From contig NZ_WTPX01000007.1 of NCBI RefSeq assembly GCF_013036045.1, positions 1-64,000 of the forward strand: a stretch of 64,000 bases of DNA, given 5' to 3'. Shown one piece after another: positions 54,184 to 63,983 of the stretch (position 1 is the stretch's first letter; each line of letters starts with the position of its first letter). Under the pieces are notes generated by a model. That model worked only from the letters and a program-made list of their open reading frames with translations, was not told the origin of the DNA and did no database searches. A program made the translations under genes and the position numbers. The DNA comes from Alienimonas chondri (GTDB taxonomy: Bacteria; Planctomycetota; Planctomycetia; Planctomycetales; Planctomycetaceae).

Positions 54184-57100
54184 TCAGTCCTTGAACAGGT
54201 CGCTCTGCGGATCGCCGCCGGCGATCACGTAGGCGATGAGGTCCAACGCCTCTTCCTTCGTGAAGTAGTTGAGCAGACCGGTCGGCATCGCGGACTGGTC
54301 GTTCTTCATCTCCTCCAGGATCTCATCCTTCAACACGATCGTCGGCTCATCCTGATTGAGCGGATCGGCCTTCACGCGGACGCGGGTCTCGTTCTCGTCG
54401 ATCACGAAGCCGGCGACGACCTCGCCGGAGGCCGTCAGATAGCTCCGCATCGCGTATTCCTCCGCGATCTCCTTGGACGGATTGAGCATCGATTCGAGGA
54501 CGTGCTCCGGCGTCCGCTTCTTCGGATCCAGCTTGGCGAGATCCGGGCCGAACACGCCGCCCTCCCCGCCGACCTTGTGACACTGGATGCAGCCGATTCG
54601 TTTGAACGAACGGGCGCCGGACTCGAACGACCGGCCGCCGGCGGCGAGTTCCGCGTCGGTAAAGTCCTTCGCGGTCCATTCCTTGACCAGCTTCGGCACC
54701 CAGCCGTCGGTCGTCAGCGGTTTGATCGGTTCGCTGCCGTCCTCCAGCGGGTACTCCGTCAGCAGGTCGTAGGCGCTCCAGAAGGAGGCGTCCTCCCCGC
54801 GGTCGATCGCCCGCATCGCGGCGACCTGCGCCGGTTCAATCGGCTTCGCCCGGTTCGACCAGGAGTTGCGCACGTACGTCAGCACGGCGGCGATCTCCCT
54901 GTCGTTCAAGATCTGCCGGAAGCCGGTCATCGGGGGCAGCGGCGGGGAACTGTACCGCTTGCCCTTCACCTCGATCGTGCCGTGCATGCCGTCGAGCACC
55001 ATGCGGATCAGGCGCTCCTCGTTGCCGGTCGCCCAGAGGGTGCCGTCGATCGGCGGATAGAGGTTCGGCAGACCCTGTCCGTTGGGCTGGTGACAGGTGG
55101 CGCAGTGACTCTCACGGCGATAGACCTCGGCGCCGAGGGCCATCACCGCGGGGTCCGCTTTCACCGGGATGCTGGCACGCAGCGCCTTCAACTGCTTGCC
55201 CGCCGGCGACCGGCTGGCTGTGGCCAGTTCCGCCCCGAGCGTCAGCAGGTTCGAGTAGTCGGCGCCCTGCCGTTCGACCGGCGTCGCCGCTTCGGCCTGT
55301 TCCAGCAGCGTGCGGAGCGCCAATCCGGCGTCTTCCTTCGACAACCGATCGGCGACGGCGCCGTCCGGCATCGCGGCGAGCGCCCGCAGAGCGGCGCCGG
55401 TCAGGGAATCGGCGATCACCAGCCGGGCGAAGTCGTCGATCTTCTGTCCCGAATCGCCGGGCCAGTCGGCGATCCCTTGCAGCGCCTGCTGCCGCAGATT
55501 GCCGCGGCCGGGGTTCCGCAGCGCGGTCTCGTCGATCGGCTGCCGCTCCATGCCCGGCCCTTCCCACGCGAGCTTCAAGCCGTCGCTGCCGCCGTTATCG
55601 AAGTAGTTCACGACGATCTCGTGCAAGCCGGCCGATAACCGAATCGAGCCGGACTTGGTGTTCATCCCGTGCAGGCCGTCGTGGTTAATCACCTCTCCGC
55701 CGTCGAGATAGAGACGCGAGCCGTCGTCCGAGGTGAGGTAAAACGTATAGCGGCCGCTTCGGGGAACGAGCAGCGAAGACGTCTGCCGGGTGGCGAAACG
55801 GTCCTGGACGCCGCCGGGCACGAACGTCTCGAAGCGATCGATCGAGCCGGTCAGCTGCGGCGTGAGGGCGTCGAGCGTGTCGTTCCGCACGTTCGGCGGA
55901 TTCGGGGCGTAATACTCGAAGGCGACCGCGGCGCCGGGGGCGACGGAGACGTTGTCCGCGTCGCTTCGCAGACCGGTCGGCAGTTCGAACATCAGCGGCC
56001 GGACGAGCGGGGAGAACCGCTCCGCGACGGTCGCGTCGCTGGACTTCTGCAGGCTCACCAGCAGATCGCCGAGTCGCTCCCGCGAGGCGATCGCGTGCTG
56101 CCAGATCGCGTCGTCGTCGCCCAGCGTCAGCCAAGCGGAGTACGCGGCGACGCGAACGGCCGAGGACTCCGTCTCGGAGGCGATCCGCTTCAACGTTTCC
56201 CGGTTTGACGCGTCTTGACCGGCGATCTCCGGCAGCAGCGCGGCGAGAGCATTGAGGCTCTCTCCCTCGTTCGCCTCGACGGCCTTCAGACTGTCGGCAA
56301 GCTGGGCGAGCGGGGTGCGATCGTTCAGCTTCGCCAACGCCTCGACCGACTCGCGGCGGTACTTCTCGGAGACCCGATCGCGGGTCAGCAGGGCTTCGTA
56401 CACCTCCGCGGATTGATCCATCTCCAGCAGCAGAGCCGGCTCGGCGTTGGCCAAGGCATAGTTCCGGGCGGCCTCGGACAGCGGGGCGTTCGACCGAATC
56501 GCTTTAGCGAGGATCGCATCGACGTCGATCGTGCCGCGGGCGTAGGCCAGCACGTCGTTCAGTTCCGGGTCGGTCGGGCGAACCGCGGTCTCGAAGATGA
56601 CGTCGGCCGACGTGGGACCGCCGAATTCGACGGCCGCTTTCACGGCTTCGGCCCGCACCAAGGCGGAGTCGTCCGTCGCGGCCGCGATCAACAGTCCCTC
56701 CCAACCGGGCAGGTGATCCGTCAGCGGACGCCCGCCGATCGTGTGATTCGCCCAGTGACCGAGCGTGCGGATCGCCGCGGCCCGCACCCGGGGTTCATCG
56801 GCCTGGAATGTCTTCTTGACGAGACCGACATCCGGGACGCGGTGTTCTTCATGGACCCACAGGCACTCGAGCAGGGCTTGCGCCTCGTCGCTCTCGCGGT
56901 CCGCGTTCTCGGGGTCGAGGGACGCGGCGAAGGCGTCGATCTCCCGGATGACGTCCGCGGATTCGCGGCCGCTCAGTTCGATCCGGGCGCGGTAACGCAC
57001 GCCCTTCTCCGGGCTGAGGAAGTGCTGCACGACCTCCGCGATCGGCTTGTCGCTCATCTTGACGGGCTTGAGTAGATCGCGTCCCTTGGCGGTGACGCGA

Positions 57101-59178
57101 TAAATCCGCCCGTGTTCATGGTCGCGGTTCGGGTCGCGGATGTTGTGCTGCATGTGGCCGATCAGCGTGTTCTGCCAGTCGGCGACGTAGAGCGCCCCGT
57201 CGCCGCCGATCTCCACGTCGACCGGGCGGAAGTTGGGATCGCTGGATTGCAGCAGGTCGTCGGTGCGTTCGGCCGTGATCTCGGCGCCGTTATAGTTGAC
57301 TTCATATTGCAACAGGCCGAGGAAGCCGATCGTGTTGCAGATTAGGAAATTGCCTTGCTGATCCTCCGGGAAGTGGCTGCTGGAGAGGAACCCGGTCGCG
57401 GCGACGGGGCGCCATTCCTTCTTGAACCACTGCCGGTTTCCGGGCCGCAGTCCCTTGCCGAGGCTGACGTACCCGCCGGTGCCGGAGGTGCCGTCGTTGG
57501 CGAATTGATAGCCCCACCGATCGAACACGTCGCCGTGCGGGTTGGGGCCGATGGGATAATGGAACTCCATCTCGAAGGTGCGGGGGTTGAACCGGTGCAC
57601 GCCCGACTTCCCGCTGCGATAGGTGTGCGTGGGCGTCTCGATCGCGGCGACGTTAAAGATGCCTCGCGACCAATACAGCCAGCCGTCGGGACCGATCAAC
57701 ATCGCGTTGGCGCTGTGGTGGGAGTCCGCGCTGGACAGACCCTGCAGCAAACGAATCTTGACGTCGGCTTTGTCGTCGCCGTCGGTGTCTTTCAAAAACC
57801 ACAGTTCCGGGAGCGCGGCGACCAGCACGCCGCCGCCCCAGAATTCGAACCCGGTGACGCTGTTCAACTCGTCGGCGAAGACGATGCAGTCGTCCGCTTT
57901 CCCGTCGCGGTCCTCGTCCGGCAGGATCACGATCGCATCCCGCCGTTCCTCCGTCGGGTTCCAGTGCGGATAGGAAGGCCAGACGGACGCCCACAAACGG
58001 CCGTCCGGATCGACCGACATCTGCACCGGGTTGATCAGCCGCGGAAACTCTTTCTCCGAGGCGAACAGGTTGACCTCCAAGCCCTCCTGCACCGTCATCT
58101 CGGCGATCGCCTCTTCGCCGTCGTTATAAGAGAACGCTCCGCCTTCGAGCGGCCCCTCTCGGTTCGGTTTGACGACCAGTTCGGCGGGGAGGTTGTCGTC
58201 GGCGACTTCATATTCGCTGCCCTGTGCGACGGCCCAGATCTTCCGATCGCGGTTGGCCGTCATCACATCGAGGATCTCCATTTCCCGCATCATCACGTCG
58301 CCGTTCGACTGTCCGAACCAGGCAAGCTTGGACCGACCGCCGAAGACGTTGTATTCGTCCACGACGCGGTATCGACTGAACCAGTGATAATTCTTGTCGA
58401 GCACGGCGTCACGCAATTCCGCGACCTGCTCGTCCGTCGGCAACGGTCCCTCGACCACGCTCGCCAGCGGCGAACCGGGCGTCGTGAGGATCGCCCGGGC
58501 GACGGCCCGGTTGCCGCGGTCGAGCAGATGCACGCCGTTGGTGGTCAACGGTTCGTCCGACGCCTCGTACAACGCCTGCGAGATCACGAAGAGGTCGACG
58601 AAGGGAACGTCTTTTCCCTCGCACACGGCCCGCATCGCCTCCGTATAAAGCGCGAGGTTCTTATTGTTCGCGGAGCCGTCCGGGAGGTGCGGGCTATTCA
58701 GGTTCTCCTGAGCCAACGGCGAGAACATCACCAATCGGGGGGCGGACTCCCCGTTGTATTTCTGCGCCCGCATCCCGTCGATCATCGACGCGAACTCCGA
58801 AGCGAACTTCTTGAGGCCGTCTTCGCCCCGGAGCGCTTCGTTGTAGCCGAAAAATCCGAAGACGACGTCCGCCTCCGTCTTGGTCAACCACTCGTCCGCG
58901 TCGCCGAAGTTGTCCGCTCGCTGACGCCGGTTCACCTCGTCGCCGGAGAAGCCGAGGTTGCGGAACGTCAATTCGCGCCCCGGCATGGCGGCTTGGAGGT
59001 ACGTCTCCAACCAGCCGTGGTGCTGCATGCGATCGGCCAGCGTATTGCCGATGTAAACGACGTGATCGCCCTGCTCGAAGTTCGGCTCTTCCGCGGCGGC
59101 GGCCGACGAGACAGCGGGCGAGAGCCAGGCCGTCGACAGAACCAGGGCGGGCAGGAACCGACGTAATCTTTGAAGCAT
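54184..59178 (-). CDS. Large exported multidomain heme protein (SGNH-like, PVC dehydrogenase-type, PA14, two CxxCH)
   Basis: 1664 residues from MLQRLRRF with a signal peptide (LPALVLSTAWLSPAVSSAAAA). In order: an SGNH/GDSL-like domain (about 30-280; GDHVVYIGNTLADRM, FGFFGYNEAL), a propeller-like 'membrane-bound dehydrogenase' region (from MSVDPDGRLWASVW at about 386), HEAT-type helices (about 700-1050), a PA14-like domain (about 1115-1215; YTFYLTSDDGSRLYLDGGEV), then two cytochrome c sites, HCATCHQPNGQG (about 1358) and IGCIQCHKVGGEGG (about 1529). This architecture is planctomycete-specific and its reaction is unknown; electron transfer outside the cytoplasm is a reasonable guess. It begins close to the acetylesterase gene. 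Confidence 0.9.
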   Translation of the reverse strand: MLQRLRRFLPALVLSTAWLSPAVSSAAAAEEPNFEQGDHVVYIGNTLADRMQHHGWLETYLQAAMPGRELTFRNLGFSGDEVNRRQRADNFGDADEWLTKTEADVVFGFFGYNEALRGEDGLKKFASEFASMIDGMRAQKYNGESAPRLVMFSPLAQENLNSPHLPDGSANNKNLALYTEAMRAVCEGKDVPFVDLFVISQALYEASDEPLTTNGVHLLDRGNRAVARAILTTPGSPLASVVEGPLPTDEQVAELRDAVLDKNYHWFSRYRVVDEYNVFGGRSKLAWFGQSNGDVMMREMEILDVMTANRDRKIWAVAQGSEYEVADDNLPAELVVKPNREGPLEGGAFSYNDGEEAIAEMTVQEGLEVNLFASEKEFPRLINPVQMSVDPDGRLWASVWPSYPHWNPTEERRDAIVILPDEDRDGKADDCIVFADELNSVTGFEFWGGGVLVAALPELWFLKDTDGDDKADVKIRLLQGLSSADSHHSANAMLIGPDGWLYWSRGIFNVAAIETPTHTYRSGKSGVHRFNPRTFEMEFHYPIGPNPHGDVFDRWGYQFANDGTSGTGGYVSLGKGLRPGNRQWFKKEWRPVAATGFLSSSHFPEDQQGNFLICNTIGFLGLLQYEVNYNGAEITAERTDDLLQSSDPNFRPVDVEIGGDGALYVADWQNTLIGHMQHNIRDPNRDHEHGRIYRVTAKGRDLLKPVKMSDKPIAEVVQHFLSPEKGVRYRARIELSGRESADVIREIDAFAASLDPENADRESDEAQALLECLWVHEEHRVPDVGLVKKTFQADEPRVRAAAIRTLGHWANHTIGGRPLTDHLPGWEGLLIAAATDDSALVRAEAVKAAVEFGGPTSADVIFETAVRPTDPELNDVLAYARGTIDVDAILAKAIRSNAPLSEAARNYALANAEPALLLEMDQSAEVYEALLTRDRVSEKYRRESVEALAKLNDRTPLAQLADSLKAVEANEGESLNALAALLPEIAGQDASNRETLKRIASETESSAVRVAAYSAWLTLGDDDAIWQHAIASRERLGDLLVSLQKSSDATVAERFSPLVRPLMFELPTGLRSDADNVSVAPGAAVAFEYYAPNPPNVRNDTLDALTPQLTGSIDRFETFVPGGVQDRFATRQTSSLLVPRSGRYTFYLTSDDGSRLYLDGGEVINHDGLHGMNTKSGSIRLSAGLHEIVVNYFDNGGSDGLKLAWEGPGMERQPIDETALRNPGRGNLRQQALQGIADWPGDSGQKIDDFARLVIADSLTGAALRALAAMPDGAVADRLSKEDAGLALRTLLEQAEAATPVERQGADYSNLLTLGAELATASRSPAGKQLKALRASIPVKADPAVMALGAEVYRRESHCATCHQPNGQGLPNLYPPIDGTLWATGNEERLIRMVLDGMHGTIEVKGKRYSSPPLPPMTGFRQILNDREIAAVLTYVRNSWSNRAKPIEPAQVAAMRAIDRGEDASFWSAYDLLTEYPLEDGSEPIKPLTTDGWVPKLVKEWTAKDFTDAELAAGGRSFESGARSFKRIGCIQCHKVGGEGGVFGPDLAKLDPKKRTPEHVLESMLNPSKEIAEEYAMRSYLTASGEVVAGFVIDENETRVRVKADPLNQDEPTIVLKDEILEEMKNDQSAMPTGLLNYFTKEEALDLIAYVIAGGDPQSDLFKD

Positions 59179-59288
59179 GGCAAGCAGTCGTCTGATTGAA
59201 GCAGCAGCACGGCGAAATCGGCCGGCGCCATTGTACCGAAGTCCCCCGCGGTCGTGCACGGGAGTGAAGCAAGGTCGCCGCCGGACGA

Positions 59289-60512
59289 TCAATTTGCCTT
59301 GCGGGGCGGCTGAATCATCTCCGCCATCGCCTCCGCGAAGCCGCGGCCGATCTGGGACATGATCTTGGCGGAACCCATGTAGTGAAAGTCGAAGTTCGAC
59401 GTGCTGTCATTCAGGATCGTCAGTTCGCGGGGCGAAAAGGCCGCGGCGTACAGTTCTTTAATTGCGGCATCGCCCTCCTCGCGGGACAGATCGCCGCTCT
59501 TGACGGCGGCGTTGATCTGATCTTTCCGCTCCTTGAGCGGCTTTTCACGGAGACGCAGCGCCACGACGTCCATATCCCAATAGCGCTCGGTACGAACCGC
59601 CGCGACGTTTCCCTGGAACTCCGGAAGGGCGGCCGGAGCCGCCATGGCCGCGCGGAAGTTCGCGTGGGTCTCGCGGTACCGCTGTTGGTCGGGGCCGTAG
59701 TCTTCGACCGGTCCGCCGACTCCCAACACGCCGATGACGAAGGGCAGCTTCGGGGCATCCAGATCGCGACGCATGTCGCGGATGAACGTCGCCATCAGTT
59801 CGGCGTATTGATCGTACCCGCCCGCTCGGCCGCGATCCGGGTAGGCGCCGCCGTCGACCATATCGTTCCAGCCCTGGAACCAGACGAAGCCGGCCAGTTC
59901 GTAGCCCTGCTCCGGATCGTAGTTCGGGACGACCTCGCCGACGTCCTTGAGAACCGTTTTGACGTGCTCCGTCATCAAACGATAATAGCGGCCGGTCGCT
60001 TCGGCCTTCTCCGCTTTGGCCTGGTCGACGTCCACGTCCCGCTTGGCGAAGTTCTCCAGTTGAGCTTCGTTGAACTCATACGGGCCAGCGCTCGGCGGGC
60101 GGAAATCGGTGTGCAGGCTCTTACCGCCCCACGCGGTTTTGATGATCAAAATGGGTTTATCGAGCGCCTCGTGCATGGCGATCCCGAAGGTGAACTCGGG
60201 CCCGATCTTCGGACCGCGGGCGTCGGCGCCGAAACCGGCGGTCAGCTTCCCGGTCCGCACCTCATCCGCGGAGCCGAGCGACGAGATCCACACGTCGTCC
60301 AGCACCCGTGGCGTCCCGTTCTCGTCACGCATCTTGGCCAGGAGCGGCGCGGTCTCGGGGTCCAGCGCCATCGCGTCCATGGTGCGAATATGCGCATGCC
60401 CCTGCATGTTCGACTGCCCGGCGAGCACGAACACCTTCAGCGGGCCCGCGGCGGCGGTCTGTGAAGCGCAGCAGACGGCGAGCGCCGCAGCGAGGAGGCT
60501 TCGAATCAACAT
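59289..60512 (-). CDS. Exported sialate O-acetylesterase-like protein (SGNH)
   Basis: 407 residues with a signal peptide (MLIRSLLAAALAVCCASQTAAAG). The nucleophile block is GQSNMQGHA (Ser34), followed by FTFGIAMHEALDKPILIIKTAWGGKSL and WFQGWNDMVDG, and near the end DFHYMGSAKIM, where a His may complete the triad. The family removes O-acetyl groups from sialic acid or other acetylated glycans. It lies just upstream of the large heme protein on the same strand and may help strip polysaccharide decorations. Confidence 0.9.
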   Translation of the reverse strand: MLIRSLLAAALAVCCASQTAAAGPLKVFVLAGQSNMQGHAHIRTMDAMALDPETAPLLAKMRDENGTPRVLDDVWISSLGSADEVRTGKLTAGFGADARGPKIGPEFTFGIAMHEALDKPILIIKTAWGGKSLHTDFRPPSAGPYEFNEAQLENFAKRDVDVDQAKAEKAEATGRYYRLMTEHVKTVLKDVGEVVPNYDPEQGYELAGFVWFQGWNDMVDGGAYPDRGRAGGYDQYAELMATFIRDMRRDLDAPKLPFVIGVLGVGGPVEDYGPDQQRYRETHANFRAAMAAPAALPEFQGNVAAVRTERYWDMDVVALRLREKPLKERKDQINAAVKSGDLSREEGDAAIKELYAAAFSPRELTILNDSTSNFDFHYMGSAKIMSQIGRGFAEAMAEMIQPPRKAN

Positions 60513-60601
60513 GGCGGGACGTCGCGATCGGGGAAGGGGGCGCCAAATTAGAGATCAGCGCTCTCCGATCCAATCCTGCCCGCATCGACGCGATCGCGCA
60601 T

Positions 60602-61708
60602 TCAGGTTCCGCTGCGCCAGACCGGGTCGCCGAGGGCGTCGAAGTTCGGCCGCACGCCCAGCCCCGGCTCCGCGGAGGCGGACATTCGACCGTTCACCCG
60701 TTGAGGAGCGCCGTCGGCGATCGAGGTCGTCACGTAGCTATTGAAGTCCGTCGACGTAAATTGCAGCGCCGGCGGCACGCCTTGAGCCAGATGGGCGATC
60801 GTCGCCGTGACGATATCGCCGCCCCAACTGTCCTCCAACGTCATCGCGATCCCCAGCGAAACGCACAGGTCGCGGGCCTGCTTGGCGCGGGTCAATCCGC
60901 CGAACTTACTGATCTTAATATTGACGATGTCCGCCGCCCCGTCCGCCGCGGCGCGGAGGATCGCGGGCACGGAGTCGATCACTTCGTCCAGCACGAACGG
61001 CAGCGTCGTGTTGCGGCGCACGCTGAGGCATTCCTCATAGGACTTGCAGGGCTGCTCGATATACACATCCACGTCCCGAACGGCGTTGACCACCCGCATC
61101 GCGTCATGCATCAGCCAGCCGGTGTTGGCGTCGGCGACGAGTTTGTCGCCGGGCTGGAGCGCCTCGGCGACGGCGCGGATCCGCGCGATGTCCTCGTCGG
61201 CGTGCCCGCCGACCTTGAGTTGGAAGCGGCGATAGCCTTCCTCGCGATAGTCGGCGACGTTCGCAGCCATCTCCGCCGCCGGACGTTGGGAGATCGCCCG
61301 GTACAGCGTCACGTCGTCCGCATAGCGTCCGCCCATTAACTCACACACCGGCAGCCCGGCGACTTTGCCGAGGATGTCCCAGCAGGCGATATCAATGGCC
61401 GATTTGACGTACGGGTGTCCCTTCAGCGCCCGGTCCATGAGTTCGTTCAGAACCAGCAGACGCCGCGGATCCTGTCCGATCAATGCCGGGGCCAACTCCT
61501 CGATCCCCGCCCGCACGCCGCGGGCGTAGGCGGGGAGATAGACCGGGCCCAATGGGCAAACCTCGCCGTACCCGGTGATCTCCGCGTCCGTTTCGATTTC
61601 CACCACCGTGGAATCGAACACGTCGACGCTCTTGCCCTCCGACCAACTGTAACGACCTTCGCGGAGCGGGAGATCGACCTGATAAACGTTGATGTTTTCA
61701 ATCTTCAA
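60602..61708 (-). CDS. Mandelate racemase/muconate-lactonizing (enolase superfamily) enzyme
   Basis: 368 residues. Enolase-superfamily barrel: catalytic lysine K165 in [13 protein letters not shown], metal ligands D193 (VADANTGW), E219 (YIEQPC) and D241/E242 (VLDEVID), then NIKISKFGG with K265/K268 acting as the opposite base. The pattern and the N-terminal [12 protein letters not shown] resemble the hydroxyproline-betaine epimerase/dipeptide epimerase branch more than acid-sugar dehydratases, but the substrate cannot be decided. The start uses the first ATG of the conserved MKIENINVY segment. Confidence 0.9.
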   Translation of the reverse strand: MKIENINVYQVDLPLREGRYSWSEGKSVDVFDSTVVEIETDAEITGYGEVCPLGPVYLPAYARGVRAGIEELAPALIGQDPRRLLVLNELMDRALKGHPYVKSAIDIACWDILGKVAGLPVCELMGGRYADDVTLYRAISQRPAAEMAANVADYREEGYRRFQLKVGGHADEDIARIRAVAEALQPGDKLVADANTGWLMHDAMRVVNAVRDVDVYIEQPCKSYEECLSVRRNTTLPFVLDEVIDSVPAILRAAADGAADIVNIKISKFGGLTRAKQARDLCVSLGIAMTLEDSWGGDIVTATIAHLAQGVPPALQFTSTDFNSYVTTSIADGAPQRVNGRMSASAEPGLGVRPNFDALGDPVWRSGT

Positions 61709-61754
61709 CGCGGGCGCCTTTCAGGCGGGGTGATCGGAACGGATAGGAGAAGCG

Positions 61755-62576
61755 TTAGCGGGCAGCGCCCGGGGCGCCGGCGGCTTGATTCGCGTCGACG
61801 GCCCAGAGTTTCGCGACGAGATCGTGCATCCGCGGATCGTGCCGTTTTAATTCTTCCCGGGTGTACGGGAAGAAGTCGTTGCGGCCGAAATAGGCTTCCG
61901 TCGATTCGGCGAAGTATTCTTTATGATTCGTGATCGCGTACGCCCGCTCCACGCGTTCCGCTTTCCCCGGTCCATCGCGGCGGCGGACGGCGTCGTAGCG
62001 ACCGCTTTGCTTGGCGGCGTCGTAGACCCGAATGACGCGGGGATCGTCGAAGCCGAGCGTTTGATGGTGATAGGCGTGGGCGAGTTCGTGCAGCATCAAC
62101 ATCGGCATCCGTTCGTGCTCACGGGGCAAGATGCTCACGTTCGTGAGTTCGACCGACCGGACCAATGCCGGCCGACGGCCGTTCTGCTTCAGCCACCCGG
62201 CGTTGGGGTGATACTCCGCGGTCGGCCGCACGCCGTCGTAGGTCGGGGACAGCCAGATCGGAACCGTGCGGACCGCGGCCAGCGGCTTCGCGGGCAGCAA
62301 TCGGGCGACCTCGCCCAATTGCTTTTCGATCAACGGCAGAGCGGCTTCGACCTCCTGCGGCCGATCGGCGAGCAGCGCATCGCTGACGTGCACCGTCCAC
62401 CCGTGCACGTTCCGTGTTTGATGTCCCTCGACCGACGCTGCCACGTTCGACGCCGCGTCCGAAGATTGCGCGATCGCCGAGATCGGCCCGCAGATCGTCG
62501 CCAGGCAGGCCACGAGCGTCATCCGCCAAGTCCGAGTGCAGAGCAAACGGTTCGAGCGGCAAGTTCGATGAAGCAT
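61755..62576 (-). CDS. Exported zinc metallopeptidase (HExxH, lethal-factor-like)
   Basis: 273 residues with a signal peptide (MTLVACLATICGPISAIAQ within the first 40). The zinc motif HELAHAYH is at about 164-171 (counting an optional GTG one codon earlier), and E225/E228 in EYFAESTEAYFGRNDFFPYT could be the third ligand, as in gluzincin and anthrax lethal-factor-like (ATLF) folds. A single-domain secreted peptidase; target unknown. It follows the epimerase gene on the same strand at about 45 bases. Confidence 0.8.
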   Translation of the reverse strand: MLHRTCRSNRLLCTRTWRMTLVACLATICGPISAIAQSSDAASNVAASVEGHQTRNVHGWTVHVSDALLADRPQEVEAALPLIEKQLGEVARLLPAKPLAAVRTVPIWLSPTYDGVRPTAEYHPNAGWLKQNGRRPALVRSVELTNVSILPREHERMPMLMLHELAHAYHHQTLGFDDPRVIRVYDAAKQSGRYDAVRRRDGPGKAERVERAYAITNHKEYFAESTEAYFGRNDFFPYTREELKRHDPRMHDLVAKLWAVDANQAAGAPGAAR

Positions 62577-62771
62577 CACGGAGCGTCATGCGGGCGGGGC
62601 GGGTCAGCCATCGTGCAGTCGCGGCGCCCCGCACGCCACGCCGGTCGCCGCCCCCGTTGACGCACCGGGCGCGGCGCCGGGCGACGGTGGGCGGGCTGGG
62701 AGCGTCGAGTTAGGATCGCCCTCCGCCGCGGCGGTTTCGCCCCTGTTCTCTCCGGCGCCGGACGCTCGCTC

Positions 62772-63950
62772 GTGACGTCTTCCCCGTCCCCCGTCCCCTC
62801 GAAGGGCGTCTCCGCGAACGGCGATCCGTTGCGGGTCGTCTTTTGCTGGTCGGAGATCAACGGGTATATGGCCGCCTGTTTTCGGGAACTCGCCGGGCGG
62901 GCGGACGTCGACCCCTTCTTCATCGCGCTCGCCTCCGGTCGCTCCTCCGGGACGGAGGCCGCGTTCGCCGATGATGTCGTCGCGGGTCTCCCCTGCCGGT
63001 TGCTCGAACCGGAGCAATTGGATGACGAAGCCCTGGTCCGCGAACTCGTCGCGGAGCGCCGGCCGGACGTGGTCGTACTCAACGGTTGGCGGTACCGCGC
63101 GTATCGCCGCCTCCCCTACGGCGAGCCGCTCCGAACGGAGGAGCACGGCGGGCCGCCGGGGTTCATGATGACGTTTGATACGCCGTGGCAGGGCACGCTC
63201 CGGCAGCGGATCGCCCGTTTTCGGCTCACGGATTATCTGAACCGCTGCGCGATCACGGTGGTGACCGGCGAGCGGAGTTGGCAGTACGGCGTTCGCCTCG
63301 GCATCCCGCAGGCTCGATTGCGACGGGGGATGTACGGGGTCGATCACGCCGGGCTGTCCGAGTGCCTGCAACGCCGGGAAGAAAGCGAATGGCCGCGTCG
63401 GTTCCTGTTCGCCGGACGGTACGCGGACGTGAAGGGGCTCGACGTTCTCGCCGAGGCGTACGCCCGCTATCGGGACGGCGTGGCCCGTGACGGCGCCGGG
63501 GAACCGTGGGCGCTGGAATGCTGCGGGACCGGCCCGCGGGGCGATCTGATCGCCGGCCGGGAAGGAATCGAGGATCGCGGGTTCGTGCAACCGGCCGACA
63601 TGCGGGACCGGTTCGCCGCGGCCGGGGCGTTGGTGCTGCCGAGCCGGTTCGACCCGTGGCCGCTGGTGCTGGTCGAGTCCGCCGCCGCCGGGTTGCCGAT
63701 CCTCTGCACGGAGGCGTGCGGTTCGAGCGTCGAGCTGCTCCGCCCGCATTACAACGGCCTCGCCGTGCCCCCCGACGACGCCCCGGCCCTCGCCCGCGGG
63801 CTGCGATTCCTGCACGATCGTCACGCGGAGCTGCCGGAGTACGGTCGGCGCTCCAATGGACTGGCCGCGGCGTATTCGACCTCGATCTGGGCGGATCGTT
63901 ACACGGCCTATCTCCGTGAGGCGCACGCAGGATCGCCGCCCCGCCGGTGA
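62772..63950 (+). CDS. GT4-type glycosyltransferase
   Basis: 392 residues with a GT-B fold. The C-terminal nucleotide-binding half shows FLFAGRYADVKGLDVLAEAYARYRDG, CCGTGPRGDLI and, at the donor site, ALVLPSRFDPWPLVLVESAAAGLPILCTEACGSSVEL (EX7E-type region). It would transfer a sugar from a nucleotide sugar to a glycan or lipid at the inner membrane face. No signal peptide. The GTG start is supported by position only; a short divergent gap separates it from the metallopeptidase. Confidence 0.9.
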   Translation: MTSSPSPVPSKGVSANGDPLRVVFCWSEINGYMAACFRELAGRADVDPFFIALASGRSSGTEAAFADDVVAGLPCRLLEPEQLDDEALVRELVAERRPDVVVLNGWRYRAYRRLPYGEPLRTEEHGGPPGFMMTFDTPWQGTLRQRIARFRLTDYLNRCAITVVTGERSWQYGVRLGIPQARLRRGMYGVDHAGLSECLQRREESEWPRRFLFAGRYADVKGLDVLAEAYARYRDGVARDGAGEPWALECCGTGPRGDLIAGREGIEDRGFVQPADMRDRFAAAGALVLPSRFDPWPLVLVESAAAGLPILCTEACGSSVELLRPHYNGLAVPPDDAPALARGLRFLHDRHAELPEYGRRSNGLAAAYSTSIWADRYTAYLREAHAGSPPRR

Positions 63951-63962
63951 GGGGCCGGCGAG

Positions 63963-63983
63963 CCGGGGGGTTGATCCCCCCGG
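63963..63983 (+). repeat. Short hairpin after the glycosyltransferase
   Basis: CCGGGGGG (63963-63970) and CCCCCCGG (63976-63983) form an eight-pair stem with loop TTGAT, 12 bases after the stop. There is no T-tract; it may be a terminator-like hairpin or part of a repeat cut by the window edge. Confidence 0.5.

Noticed and set aside
57355..59166. A 603-codon open frame on the plus strand opposite the heme protein
   Set aside because: Shadow frame with biased Arg/Glu composition; the minus strand product carries real domains and CxxCH sites.
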